Below are positions 21,791 to 58,215 of a stretch of DNA of 58,500 nt, one piece after another. A program made the translations under genes and the position numbers. The stretch spans positions 392,501-451,000 of the forward strand of contig WPIO01000092.1 of assembly GCA_009760855.2 (NCBI GenBank), given 5' to 3'. The stretch is from Cristatella mucedo (Eukaryota; Bryozoa; Phylactolaemata; Cristatellidae). Each line of letters opens with the position of its first letter. The first letter of the stretch is position 1. Under the pieces are notes generated by a model. That model made no database searches. It was not told the DNA's origin and saw only the letters and a program-made list of their open reading frames with translations.

Positions 21791-24249
21791 ATTTTAATAA
21801 TTCGACCAACTAACTAACTAACTTTGCCTCTGGCTAACTAACGTACCATATTATAGGAATTGATTATTGCTATTGTTACCATTATTATTAGTGCTGAGAG
21901 TACGGGTGTTTCGAGTTGATTAGCAAGATTAGTTTAAACGATATTAGCTACTCGTAGTAGCTTCGCGCCGGTGTTAACGGTGGATCTCATTGGACAGGGG
22001 CCGGTTAAGCGATCACTCGCTGCGTTGCAGTTTGGCAATACGTTGAATTATTAGGGTCTCGCTGGGCCGCCGTAGATATGCAGCAGACCTACTTACCACT
22101 GTAAGCCACCAATAGGAACCACCACTGGCATCGATGTCTAAGCTTAAAATTTGCTCGAGAGCAATGCTATTGGAACGTTGGCATGCTGCATCAGCTATAT
22201 TATGATAGCCGTAGAGGCTGAGTACTAACTTTTCCTGAATTTTGACCTATAGGAAGTGTAAATTTTGCAATCTATAGTTTACAACATCTGAAGTAATAGT
22301 TAAGCAGTTCTGCATTGAGCTACTTCGAACCCGTGAGTTTCATCAACGTGGCTGGTGCGATACAGACGTGGCCGTCTGCCAGGTCGAATAGACTGCGTTA
22401 CGTTAACTCCCCGGATTTACTAGTGGTATTCCTTCCTTCGTGTAGCGTGGTAGCAACTATGACTCGCTGTACCTGTCGCTTCGAGGCTCCAGCTCCAACG
22501 ATATTTGCTAAGCATCTGCAAAGACTAGCACTTTAACGTGCGCTGAGCTCGGGGCAAAGCACTTCAGTTCACGAGCAGTATTGCAAGAAGCGAGCTCCGT
22601 CGGCTAGGTGTGCAGTTTTCACGCTCAGGCGCGTTCCTCGTCTCTTTCGACTTTGTGACGTAGCTTTAGTGCAAAATTCGCACTTGATCTGTACGGGGGG
22701 AAGCTTTTGCTTGAAGCTTTTACCCGTTACGAAAGCCATCTGGCGTGGCTTCCACGATCTCCTGCAGCTTCTGCGCGAGGTCTGGGCGTCAGCTTTTCAC
22801 CTAGTCGCCATCACAGCTTGCAGTGGGAAATAAAGGATTGCACACTGACTGACTTGAGCCCAAGACCTGGATCGTTAAGAGCGAGCACCTGGGCAAAAAC
22901 CAAACCTTAATCATGTTTGCCGCTATCTTATCGTTAAAGCAATGACAATCCCGATGAATCGATGACAATGGCTGACCAATCAATCGGCGCTTCATTCTAG
23001 AAATTCATGTCTCGGAAAACCGCAAGTTTGCAAGATCTTTTCCCTCTCGAGGTCATACGTTTTTGCCCTCGCTCACACGGAAGCAGGCTGCCATCGATCG
23101 CAACGTTATTCCAATTTGAAATGCTGATAGCCTGCAGCGGGAGATTACAATTTGCGCGACTCCAAGCAGTAGTAGTACTTCATAGTGGTTTTCATAGTAC
23201 AATTTCAGAATAATACATGATTTATTGAGCCTCGTGGTTGAAACTGCTATCCATTTAATGGATTAATAAGATCAGGTTCGGTGTGCTACGCACTCACTCA
23301 ACCGAGCAATGCCCTGCCGATCTCATAGAAAAGAATTGCGTGGATGTTGCCGAACAATTGAGCTACCGCAAAGCCCGTAATGAAGCGGAAGTAGCGCCAA
23401 GCTCAGCTGGTCCAACCGATGGAGGCAAAACAAAGTAGCTTAGCTGAGTATGGGACATTATCTGGATTTGGCCAAGAGAAGTCAAGCATTCAACTTGATC
23501 AGCCACCGCCCGAGGATGGCGAGAATGACGTCAACAACATCGAGATAGCCTGCCCCAGTTCTTATACAGAAATTCTAATCCTGCTATGTTTTTTTCTTAC
23601 TTCTAACTACCCTCATTCATTCCCTATGGCACAGGTTTTTCTAGCAAGCACTCTCTGGCGGTGGCAGCCTTTGGTCTTCGATCATGCTGCCAATCAACCC
23701 GTACAGCAGAGCGTGTTTGTGGCGCTTTTGAATTCGCGTTGGAAAGCCAAGTTGGCACGCTGGGTAGCTGCCCGGGCAGCTGTCGGACGGGTGGGCTATG
23801 CCCGGGCAGCCTGCTTACGCTAGCGAAGGAAGGCAACGTCGCTTCAAAGCGGAGCGGCTGGATTTCAAGTACTCTCACCAACCGCCGCTATTTTAGATGC
23901 ACATCATTTCAAATAGGTGAGCCCGAGAGAGGGGTTTGAATGCGACAAAACGCCGTGTCATATACACGTTTTGCTGTGGTTGTGGATTTTTCATTGGGTT
24001 TCTTTCTCGCGAAAGCGAACTGCGAAGTTTGCATCCGGTTTCTCCCGTGCCACACTCGCTGCCGGCAGGCACTGTTTTCAGGACTGTTGAACCGTACGAT
24101 CTGTGGAACTTTGTCTTGAAAAACTCTTACCATAATATAATAACTGCTTGTTCATAATAGCCTGGTATTTATCATTACATTTGCGTAGGATCTCTTAGCT
24201 AATACATCGGGTCGCTCATTCTTTATCAGTTCCCGCTTCGCCTCGTGTG
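21791..24249. other. No recognised feature (2.4 kb)
   Basis: The longest frame (23419-23823, 134 codons, starting MEAKQSSLAEYGTLSG) has no motif that I know. A GCCCGGGCAGC motif is repeated near 23770 and 23800. Confidence 0.4.
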
Positions 24250-24725
24250 GTGCTTGTCCGACCCACGAGGCCAAGGCCACGGCTTGGTGGCTCCTTCGTA
24301 CCTAGCTGAACTGCTGCACCAGTTTCAGCCTCCTCGTGCCCTCAGGTCCTGTGTGGACAATAAATTGGCCATTCCTCCGCTTAAAGACAGTTGGCGACAG
24401 AAGCTTTAGCTCTGCAGGTCCTAGACTGTGGAACTCGCTTTCACGATTCTTACGCAACGGCAACTACTCCCTTGCTGCCGACTGTGGCACATCCTTTCCA
24501 GCGATCGTGAGCTGCTACTTCCGTGCTACTCACCACCTCAACTGCTCTCCTGACTCTGCTATGCTTGCCACTTTCTCTTTGTTGCGTGGGACGAAGTCTG
24601 TTGGCTATCGAATGCGTACCGAAAGCCGCTTAGGCTGTGAGTGCGCTATACAAAACTCTCATTCTTTACACTCACATAGTCTTTATGACTTTGTGGAGTT
24701 ACAGACGAAGATACTAGTAGACGCT
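24250..24725 (+). mobile_element. LINE2-type 3' fragment
   Basis: Nearly identical to 29370-29800: the same LAELLHQFQPPR..LRSCVDNKLAIPP residues, the same stop after QKL, and the same 3' sequence ending GACTTTGTGGAGTTACAGAC. I see only a handful of substitutions and a four-base insertion near 24290. Confidence 0.85.
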
Positions 24726-24732
24726 TGGCAAA

Positions 24733-24757
24733 CGCCGGCGCCTCGAAGGCGCCGGCG
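24733..24757. repeat. GC-rich hairpin
   Basis: CGCCGGCGCCT, a three-base loop CGA, then AGGCGCCGGCG. The arms are perfect at 11 bp. Confidence 0.95.
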
Positions 24758-24759
24758 AA

Positions 24760-25556
24760 GCACTACCAGCGAGACGCACTTGCTGTCTCCTGAACATGCA
24801 GGCATGCCTTCGGTGACCTTCGAATATAGCCACCACCGCCTTGGCTCTCTGCCCAGATTTGGTAGCGGGTGATCAAACTGTATTACCGCCGCTAGTCCTG
24901 TTGTCGGCGGATGACTATTTATCGCCAGCGCGCCGACGCCGGCTCGGCATTGAGCATGGCTGTCGCTGCTCTACAGGCTTCTGTTGGTTAGAACAGCAGC
25001 TCTGAGCAGCGTGCGCCATGGAAGGAGACCCGTCGTGCCAAACTCGGATGCTCGGAGAAACGAGAAACTATATTTTCCATTGTTTACAAATACCAGCGCA
25101 CCGTTAGTTTCTCGTGTCGTTTCGTGTTTCTCTGGTCGACGGCTCTGCCGAGGATCTGGTTTGCGGCGTAAGGCCGCCATCCATCACTGCGCTAATGCTA
25201 AAACGGCACGCTCACGCCAATTAAAAAAAAGGCACACGCCTACGAGTCCATAGGGGCGCATAGTTTAAGCCAAACTCCTGCTCTAAGGATAGCAGCTTCG
25301 AACGCGAACGATGAGCAGTAGTAGCCACCGGACATGGTCTGCCCGCGCCACCCGAGGCTCCCGCTTCTACCCGCGCATGCGCGGTTGTCGTATCCGGTGA
25401 AAAGACCCTTATTTGCGGTGGCGCACAAATGACGTAATGGTCGACCAATGGGCTTTTGCTGAACTGTGGCCCCTCGTTGGGTGGTTCGGCTTATCGCCGG
25501 CGCCTGGCTCCTCTCCCTACCACGTTTAGGACAGGTGGGGACACCTCAGGCTTGAA
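24760..25556 (+). promoter_or_regulatory. 5' flank of Mitf exon 1 (putative promoter/5'UTR region)
   Basis: This stretch directly precedes the inferred start codon. It holds no recognisable gene or mobile element. It is richer in CG dinucleotides than the DNA further upstream, a trend that peaks at 25680-25920. A promoter here is inferred from position only; no TATA box or initiator can be assigned with confidence. Confidence 0.25.
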
Positions 25557-50948
<25,392 letters not shown>

Positions 50949-51500
50949 AAAAAAAAAGTGCCCTGCCGGAAGGATTTGTTTGGATCGCTGAAAGCACATC
51001 TTTCACAAACTAAAGCTTGGTTGCACGTGCCGTCAGATCGAACCGCCATAGATGTTGTGATGGTTTGGCTGACGTCACGCAGTGGCATGACGAGCATGCC
51101 CAGCTGCTGGCTATCGTGCTGCACACCCGATCTTGACGTGATGCCGTGAGGGTTGCACGATGCTGTGCAGCGCTTTTTGCAGGATGCTGCCCAACAGATC
51201 CGGAAGCAGTCGCCAGAAGCAGCCTTTGGTGCGTGCTATAGCTCTGTGTAATAGTCAGATGTATTATTAAGCTTCAGCGACCACTCGGCAACGTTTTATA
51301 TGATGAGACTGATGGAGGCTATTCGCCTCCCATACCTTGCTTGCTGCTGCAGCCAGCCAGCTCAGCAATGCCGACAGTGCAGCAGCATCTGTGCAGCAAA
51401 GTGCTGTCCCTGTGTGGCGTATTCATTTTGTATCGTGCAAGGATCACTAAATATATCAATTTCTATTTAGCCGGCCGCTCTGGCCGGGTCATGTCTCTGT
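50949..51500 (+). other. Mitf: Mitf 3' untranslated region (extent unknown)
   Basis: The stop is followed at once by a run of A and then unique sequence. I see no AATAAA or ATTAAA hexamer in the next 550 bases, so the cleavage site is not placed. No mobile element is recognisable here. Confidence 0.5.
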
Positions 51501-52429
51501 ACTTAGGTTAAGTTCGGTGTGGCCCTGTGGCTGTGTTTCAATTCTCGTCGTGCGTACAGACGGCGCCACTCCCACTGCCGATGGTCAGGTCGAGCTCGTG
51601 CATTTTCGTTTAGAGCGCTTGGTTCCGTCATCTACACGAATTTAGTTGTACTTGGTTGGTCGCTTGGGAGGTGTGTCGCCGGTTTGTATTGTGCCCAGAA
51701 AAGCTAAGCCACCAGATGATCATTCGGTAACGAAAGGTTGCAGATCATCTGCCTTCTTTACAGGACTCTTGCTTAGCCTTGGGCGGGCCGGAAACCGAGG
51801 AAGGAAGCTGTCAATCGTTTGCCTGCCTTCCTGCAAATTCTCCCGTAGGTTGCCGTTGGCTGTCCGTGGAAGTTGAGCCAACCGTGTCGAAGTAGGCTGC
51901 GTAAGATCTTGAAGCAAATGTAAAGTGCTTCTCCCTGAGGGTGCTATAAAAAATGCATTATTGCTATTATTATTGCAAGCACGAACTCTGCCGAGGTCAG
52001 CTTCGTACAACTTTTTTGCGTGCTGAAAATTGGCAGCCACACGTGTGCAAGCAGGTCGTTCAGGCCTTTTAACTCTGGCTTTGGGTCTTTCACGCCGGAC
52101 CGTTGGTTGGATGTCAAATAGGGTTTAGCTTTGGAAGATCGTGCTGTGGCCATACAGCCTAAAAGTCCTGCCATGATCTGGGCGGCGGCTTATTAGCAAG
52201 CCCTTGAAATATGCATTGATCTGAGCAGCAGATTGCAGAAGCACAACGTCTTTTACTTATTTGTTAGCGACGCCGGTGATGTCTGCCTGCACCTGCACGT
52301 TCACCCACTACGTACGGTTACCGCAATGCTACGGTTGCTCAAGCAGCAAATGGATGGGAACTCCTGTGTTGATTCTTTGTAGGTACTGCCGTCGCAGAGT
52401 TCCCAAAATATGCCTTTGGTGCAAAGCTA
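51501..52429. other. Downstream of Mitf, no recognised gene
   Basis: Contains one degraded LINE1-type tail, listed separately. Nothing else identifiable. Confidence 0.45.
51900..51985 (+). mobile_element. Solo LINE1-type tail, degraded
   Basis: GAAGCAAATGTAAAGTGCTT, a shortened hairpin, then GCTATTATTATT. Confidence 0.6.
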
Positions 52430-53135
52430 AAAAATGTGCTGAATCTTTCCCATTACATTCAGTGGAAGTTCAAACGGAAAGTAATGTTCGAACGACATCG
52501 ACGGCATGTCAACTTCAAGGTTCTGTCGGTCGCTTTTAGGCTCCTCCATTCTCTCCGGCGTGCCAATCTCATTTTTTCAAATGAGCCTCACCATCGTGTG
52601 CATAGAAAGAGATTTGAGTTCTCTTAGGGTGCTATATCAAATATATTATTCTTATAATTACCGTACTACCTACGCCTCTAACTAAAGTCGTTAAGCTGTC
52701 CTCTAAGCATCCTCAAAAGAAATACTCATCAAGTGCATTATCATTACTATTACTTTGGAGACTATGCCATTAGCTAGTATGGTTCAAAAAGTCTAGAGCT
52801 CTCTAACATCTGACATTACAACATTCCCTGATTTGACGGCATTTAAAAGAATCTGAAAGTCTGCCTTATCCTTAAAGTATTGGCTTCATTCTGTGAATTT
52901 CGACTGCTTGTTAGTGCCGGCTCAAATTACGCATTGTATAGCTTGTGCAATGCGCTGGATCTTTCCCATCACATCCAGTGGATGTTCTAACTAAAAGTAA
53001 GGTCAAAATGACATCAATGGTGTATCGACTTCAAGGTTCTGTCTATTACTTTTAGGTTCCTCCATTCTCTCTGACCTGCCAATCTCAAGGCCTTCTAAAT
53101 GAACCTTACGATCGTGCTACCCACGTCTCTAATTT
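52430..53135 (+). mobile_element. Decayed LINE1-type fragments in series
   Basis: The sequence TCAACTTCAAGGTTCTGTCG...TTTTAGGCTCCTCCATTCTC (compare FKVLSLTFRSLHS) occurs at 52510-52555 and again near 53025-53070. A degraded tail is at 52600-52655, and a C-terminal piece (ATTCCCTGATTTGACGGC) lies at 52800-52900. This looks like a local duplication of an old insertion. Confidence 0.6.
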
Positions 53136-53137
53136 AA

Positions 53138-53305
53138 GTCGTGATTGCACACTGGATAAGGTGGTTGCTATCCGGTGACCGAGGTCGTGGGTTCAAATCC
53201 TGCAGTGGGTGATTCTGTATTGCCTCTGCGAGTGGTGGCGATAGTCTTTAAGGGTTTTCTGTTGCTATACAACAGGGACTGCTAAATCAGCTAATATTTT
53301 CTAAG
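53138..53305 (+). mobile_element. SINE2 (tRNA-derived)
   Basis: GTCGTGATTGCACACTGGAT (box A region), GGTCGTGGGTTCAAATCCTG (box B), GTATTGCCTCTGCGAGTGG, TTTTCTGTTGCTATACAACA and GCTAAATCAGCTAAT. Confidence 0.85.
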
Positions 53306-53329
53306 TAATTAAGCTGCCCTCTAACCATT

Positions 53330-53530
53330 CTCAAAAAATTATTTGGTGACCATGCCACTAGTTCGTATGCTCGCAAAAGCCTAGAGCTCTCTACCGACTG
53401 ACATCGCTGCATTTCCTGATTTGACGAAATTCAAAGCAAAGCTGAAAGTCCACTTTTTCCTTAAAGCATTTGCTTCATTCGTGTGGATTTTTGTTACATG
53501 TTAATGCCGCCTCTAATTGTGCATGGTATA
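53330..53530 (+). mobile_element. Decayed LINE1-type C-terminal piece
   Basis: TTCGTATGCTCGCAAAAGCC, TCTACCGACTGACATCGC and CCTGATTTGACGAAATTC match the SSYAPKAWNSLPTDV.S.DLTKF segment. It follows the SINE2 at 53138. Confidence 0.6.
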
Positions 53531-54094
53531 GACTCGCGTAACTTGAACTTGGCAGCCGACATTACCTAGGATCAGCCGCCCTGCGAGCCCATCCATCGTT
53601 GATCGTTAGCAGAGGCCTCGGTGTCAGCTGAGTGCGTCTGGCAGGCTGCAGATGCTTATTAGCCACATCCAATGTGTAGGGGAAAGGCTGACTGGGGAGA
53701 CGAGATCCCTCTCTATGCGTCTCATTCCAGGGCTGCAGGCCCCAGGCTGCCCATCCAACCAACACCACCCACCCAACAGTTCAGCTACCGTCTGCGAGAA
53801 CGCAGCTTTGACCACCTCCACTCCCTCGCAAAAGAAGCCGAGCAGACCCTCTCGGGCCACTGCCAGGTCGCCTCGGAGGGTCTGCCGCTGCGAGGCGTTT
53901 CTACCCACAGGGGTCAGATCAATTTCGATAGTGCTAACGAGGTGCCTCTGTAGCGCCTTCGGCCCGACACGTTCGGGGTCGGTTACTGGAGGGGGCCTAA
54001 TCAATCTGCAAGGTGTGCAATCTAATTTTTAGCGTCGAAAGAGACACGATTCCGTTTGAATGGGTCGATGGAAGTGTGCTTCGTGGATCACCTT
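53531..54094. other. No recognised gene
   Basis: Frames of 126 codons occur on both strands (53624-54032), without recognisable motifs. Could be unrecognised mobile DNA. Confidence 0.35.
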
Positions 54095-54450
54095 TGGCTA
54101 GCAGTTCGTATGCTCCCAAAGCCTGGAACTCCCTCCCGACCTGCGTCAGAACATCCCCTGACCTGACCACTTTTAAAAGGAACTTAAAAACACACCTATT
54201 TAGGACAGCATTTAGTGGGTCCCTGTGATTCACGTGCTTATGCGTGCTGACACTGTGCATGCTGCCTCTAACCACATTTGCATGCTGAACCTGTGCATGT
54301 CACCCCTAACCATGTCATTCATTTTGTTTGTTTTTCAAGCATGATTTTACTTGCCATTTGATTGCATTTCCCTTGGCAGCAAATATAAAGCGCCTAGAGA
54401 GAGATTAAGTTCTCTGAGGGCGCTTTATCAAGTACATTATTATTATTAAG
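54095..54450 (+). mobile_element. LINE1-type 3' end with tail
   Basis: SSYAPKAWNSLPTCVRTSPD and FKRNLKTHLFRTAFSGSL are intact in one frame (to 54228). The family spacer follows, then the hairpin GCGCCTAGAGAGAGATTAAG...GAGGGCGC (54391-54425) and (ATT)n. It is well preserved. Confidence 0.9.
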
Positions 54451-54894
54451 CAGTTTCAGGCACTCCAATCGGGGGAGGTGGCCATTTCTGCGTACCTGAA
54501 CGCTCTAAAGTGGCTTCTGGCTGTTCTCTGTCGGCCCGGACCTTCTGGCTCTCCCCCAAAACGGCGCGTGCACATTTTCGTAGCTGGGCTAGAGACCACT
54601 CGCTTCCAGACGGCGAGCCTTCTTCCTTACCGTCGCAAAGTCGGCTCGATAAGTTTCGCTCCCAGGGTGCAACGGCAGATCACCACAGTTGCTATCGACC
54701 CCTCCTCGGCGCCGTTTTCGAGCGAAACTCGATAAGCAACGATCGGCCTTCTCGCGAGAGGCCTTCTCGCTGCTGCTTTCCGGCAAGCGATGGACGATCG
54801 TGCCACTGCTGCGTGTCTGGTGCAGTAGTGGCACGATCGTCCTATCGGAGACTCCCAATCCACTGCCCTCGATGTACGCCCAGACAGGCTAGGC
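54451..54894. other. Unrecognised CG-rich segment containing the long hairpin
   Basis: Open in two + frames (54478-54735 and 54510-54911), without recognisable motifs. It is bounded by a LINE1-type tail on each side. Confidence 0.35.
54792..54842. repeat. Long inverted repeat, 21-bp arms
   Basis: Left arm 54792-54812 begins GGACGATCGTGCCACT. Right arm 54822-54842 is its reverse complement with one mismatch. The loop is nine bases. Confidence 0.95.
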
Positions 54895-55060
54895 ATAATA
54901 AAAAAAATTAATAATGATAATAGTGTATTTGTATAGCGCTCACATAGAGCCACTTTACATGAGCTGTAAAGGAAGCGTGATCAATCGGTTAGTGGTAAAT
55001 CTCTGTTCAGGCGCTTTACTACACGGTGCACGAGAATTAATAACCAAGGATTAATGAGCA
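54895..55060 (-). mobile_element. LINE-type tail pair, antisense, diverged
   Basis: AATAATGATAATAGTGTATT, TATAGCGCTCACATAGAGCC, TTTACATGAGCTGTAAAGG, then a second partial tail CTGTTCAGGCGCTTTAC. They resemble the LINE1/SINE1 tail in antisense. Confidence 0.55.
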
Positions 55061-55204
55061 GCAAGGTATCACGCTTAGAAAAGCACACACGAAGACGCTC
55101 GCTCGAGGCCGCTGGTTAGTTGGATGTTCCTTTGATTCCGGGTTAGTAACATATGCTGCAGCATGCACAAATAAGCAATACCCAGAAACAAAAAAGACAA
55201 GTCC

Positions 55205-55930
55205 GTAATATTAAAGGGAAAGCTGTGCAGAACATATTCGTTCTTCCCTGAGACTTAAATCAGGGAAAGTCAATGCAAGCGATGACAGAAGCAGAATGCG
55301 AGTTCCAGACCTTTGATCTGGACGAACTGGAGGTCCGGTGAATAAAAACTTGTTAAAGTAGTGCGAGGAACGGCGAGACGACTGAAAGTTGAGTAACAGG
55401 TGGTACAAGAGCGAACTGGAGTGGCAAGGTGGGAGGATAGGTAGGCTGGAGCAAGCCAGTGAAGTGACCGTCTAGGCCAGACAGAGGATCTTGAAGATTC
55501 GATGCTCGATAGTGAGCCAATAAAGCTCAAACAGAAGCGATATGATGCGGCGGCAACGCCGACGACGACCGACCAGCCGGGCTACCGGGTTGTGCATCAT
55601 TTGCAGACGATAAAGTTCACTGGCCCGGAGACCTGAATAAATAGAATTGCAGTAATCTAGAAGCGATGCTACTAAGCATGTGTCAGTTTGGCTAGCATAG
55701 CCTTGTCTAAGCAGGCCCTGATTATGGAAATGCTCTCATCTGAAAGTGGACCTTCTTGTGAGGCACTGTACGCATCAAATCACATGTCGCTTTGGAGCAG
55801 TACGCCCAATTTACGGGCTGACGTCACCGGGTTGACTCTAGAGGAATGAGGTTGGTCTTATCGTCTTTCGGCTTCAGGAAGTTAGTGGCCATCCAAGCGC
55901 AAATCTCGTCAATGCTGACTGCAAGGGAGG
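55205..55930 (-). mobile_element. Diverged CR1/L2-like C-terminal fragment, antisense
   Basis: The minus strand reads LHWLAPAYLSSHLATPVRSC, TFSRLAVPRTTLTSF and FYSPDLQF, with VARLVGRRRRCRR further upstream. It has the same domain order as LINE1-type but is much more diverged, perhaps a third family. The far end includes ARKLGVLLQ and ATNFLKPKDDKT-like residues. Confidence 0.7.
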
Positions 55931-56487
55931 TACGTGAGTCGGATGCAAAGCGATGCTGAGAAGGTCGTGGGTAGAAGTGTCAGTGAAAGCTCAAGAGAAT
56001 CTGATACCAGTACCGGGAGAATTTGCGAAATGAATTGGGAAGATCAGTCGGGGGTGAATTCTCGGCGAAAGGGAGAAAAGGATTTGAAGTGGCTGAGAGG
56101 CACAAGGGGAAGAACTTGGGTCAGAAGAGCTGGCGGCACGATGCCTGCCCTCATAGGAAAGTCATTGCTATATATAGGTAGGCTGAAGCAAGAAAATGGA
56201 GGAACCTAAAAGTGAACTGGCACTTGCAGCCTGTGGTAGTGCACACGTGTACCAGTCCGAGATGTCCCCAAAGGCGAAGATAACAGAGAGACTTGAACAA
56301 GTGCCACTGAAGAGCCAGGGAGAATTCCTGCGTTTGGTTGAAGTCTCTGACGACCTCCCAGCCGAATTCATTATACCCTGATATCTCTAGCAAGGTCAAG
56401 GCGCTGCTTTAACCCTCTGAGGTGTAGCGAGTGAGTCAGATAAGGAGCAGGGCACCTGGTCTCCTCATCATGGAGCAGCGTGGCTTT
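55931..56487. other. No recognised feature
   Basis: Possibly remote remains of a LINE: GTAGGCTGAAGC near 56178 resembles the antisense of the AYLS segment. Confidence 0.35.
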
Positions 56488-56652
56488 AATGTAATTCATT
56501 TGCAGAGCGCCCTAAGAGAGGTCAGTCTCTATTTGGGCGCTTCATGTATGCCACGGGGCTTGAGTCCACAACCTCGGTCACCAGATGCATTCACCTTGAC
56601 CACAGTTGTCAAGCGCGAGCACCTTGGCCGCTGGGTCAAGCTAGCGCAGAGC
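56488..56652 (-). mobile_element. SINE1 (tRNA-derived), antisense
   Basis: AATTCATTTGCAGAGCGCCC, CTCTATTTGGGCGCTTCATG, GGCTTGAGTCCACAACCTC (box B antisense) and GCACCTTGGCCGCTGGGTC (box A antisense). Confidence 0.87.
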
Positions 56653-57141
56653 TGAGGTTCCTGGATGAGGAGCTGTCGATGAGGATGTGCCACTCATTCT
56701 GTTTACGTGCGATTTCCGACTACCAGAAACAAAGATGGTCACTGTGCAGCAGCTCCTCGTGATGGGTGAAGAAGCAGGAGAAAGCTGGCTGATAGATGTT
56801 CTCCTGATCTGCGACGCCCACGTCCATCAAACAAGTTCTGCTGCTCAGCCTAGCCTGGACGTCTTTAGTTAGGCATTTTACTTGATGGGACCGACCGAGA
56901 TGTCTGATCAAATCGTATAGCTCTTTCCGGTGGTGGGGGAGGGGTAGTTTGGGTTAGTTTCCTCTTCCTCAGCTGCGCTCTTAATATATTGCTTGCTATT
57001 CGGGTCTGCCTCTTCCTTGCTCTCCGGTTTGCCGCTGCCTCCTGAGCAGGTTTGATTTTTGATGATTGCCGCTACCTCCTGAGGAGGAAGCTAAAGTGTC
57101 TACTGTTAAGGTTTAGTTCTTTTCATGCGCTACACAACTGC

Positions 57142-57174
<33 letters not shown>

Positions 57175-57561
57175 CTTACTATTATTGTTGTTATTATGTG
57201 GCAGCAGGTGCACTCTTGCCAGTCCGCCGCTGTGCAGTGTCAAACATGCAGAAGCAGCAGTTGTTTGAGTGGTCTGTGAGTTTCTGCCAAACTCTTGAGA
57301 TAGCAAACTCCGCGGCTCTGTTTTCCGCTTTCTATAATCCTACAAAGGAAAAAGTAACATTTCAACAACGAATCGCTATAATTACTTGACCCGTGGTTAA
57401 TTGATAAATTGTTTCACTCATGACTAACAATTGTGTACACACAATTTCGGCAGCGATTTTACGCCTAAGCAATTAAGGGCTTTCTGTTAGTTGTTGCAGG
57501 TGAACTCAGGGTAACAGCTCAGCTGCTGCCCTGATCCCCGACAGGAACTTGAAACTAATAC
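56653..57561. other. No recognised gene
   Basis: Only one degraded LINE1-type tail, listed separately. Confidence 0.45.
57090..57185 (+). mobile_element. Solo LINE1-type tail, degraded
   Basis: AAAGTGTCTACTGTTAAGGT, TTCTTTTCATGCGCTACAC and a long (TTA)n tract at 57143-57175. Confidence 0.55.
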
Positions 57562-57625
57562 AAAGAAGTCTTTTATGGCGCTCTAAGAGATGCTAATCTC
57601 TATCGCTGCACTTTTCTCAGCGCGG
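57562..57625 (-). mobile_element. SINE1 or LINE1-type tail, antisense, partial
   Basis: TTTTATGGCGCTCTAAGAGA, ATCTCTATCGCTGCACTTT. Only the tail region is recognisable. Confidence 0.45.
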
Positions 57626-57864
57626 GAAGTACTAACCAAGAGTCATTATTAGGCGACGCATCATGCTTAGACAAGTACTCAAATGTACACTAGCGTCATT
57701 CTAAAAACCGCCTGCTCCTTACAGCATTTGCTCCGTCCACGCGAGTTCTCACTTGTGTACTTATGCGTACCTGTTCCTTACGGAATTCGCTGGGTCCCTG
57801 TGAATTGTTCATGGTGTGCTCATGCATGATAAAAAAAAACGCGCGTTATTACTAATTGTGGTCA

Positions 57865-58020
57865 AATCCTTCCTTTACAGCGTATGTAAAGTGTCCAGAA
57901 AGACACTTAGTTCTCCGAGAGCGCTATGCAAACATATAATTATTCTAATAATAATAACAATAATAAAAATTGTATAAAGCTCCCTCAGAGAACTAAATCT
58001 CTTTCTATTATTACTATGCT
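57865..58020. mobile_element. Two LINE1-type tails in inverted, tail-to-tail order
   Basis: The + strand tail at 57870-57935 (GTAAAGTGTCCAGAAAG...GAGAGCGCTATGCAAAC) and the minus strand tail at 57970-58012 (TATAAAGCTCCCTCAGAG...AATCTCTTTCTA) meet across an AATAAT-rich spacer. Confidence 0.65.
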
Positions 58021-58056
58021 TTCACCAACCAATTTACGTGCTTCTTTCTAGCATAT

Positions 58057-58065
58057 ATATATATA

Positions 58066-58152
<87 letters not shown>
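58057..58152 (+). repeat. (TA)n then (GT)n
   Basis: Short TA run followed by a GT run of about 80 bases. Confidence 0.96.
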
Positions 58153-58153
<1 letters not shown>

Positions 58154-58215
58154 CTAGAAAGAATCTTAATTCTCGCAAGTTGCTGTGAACATGACATTGT
58201 TATAATTTTATTATT
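58152..58215 (+). mobile_element. LINE1-type tail joined to a GT tract
   Basis: TGCCTAGAAAGAATCTTAAT and CTCGCAAGTTGCTGTGAAC match the tail hairpin, with TTATTATTAC after it. It starts exactly at the end of the (GT)n array. Confidence 0.5.

Noticed and set aside
23419-23823. 134-codon frame as a possible gene
   Set aside because: No recognisable domain, no splice context and weak start; listed only as unidentified sequence.
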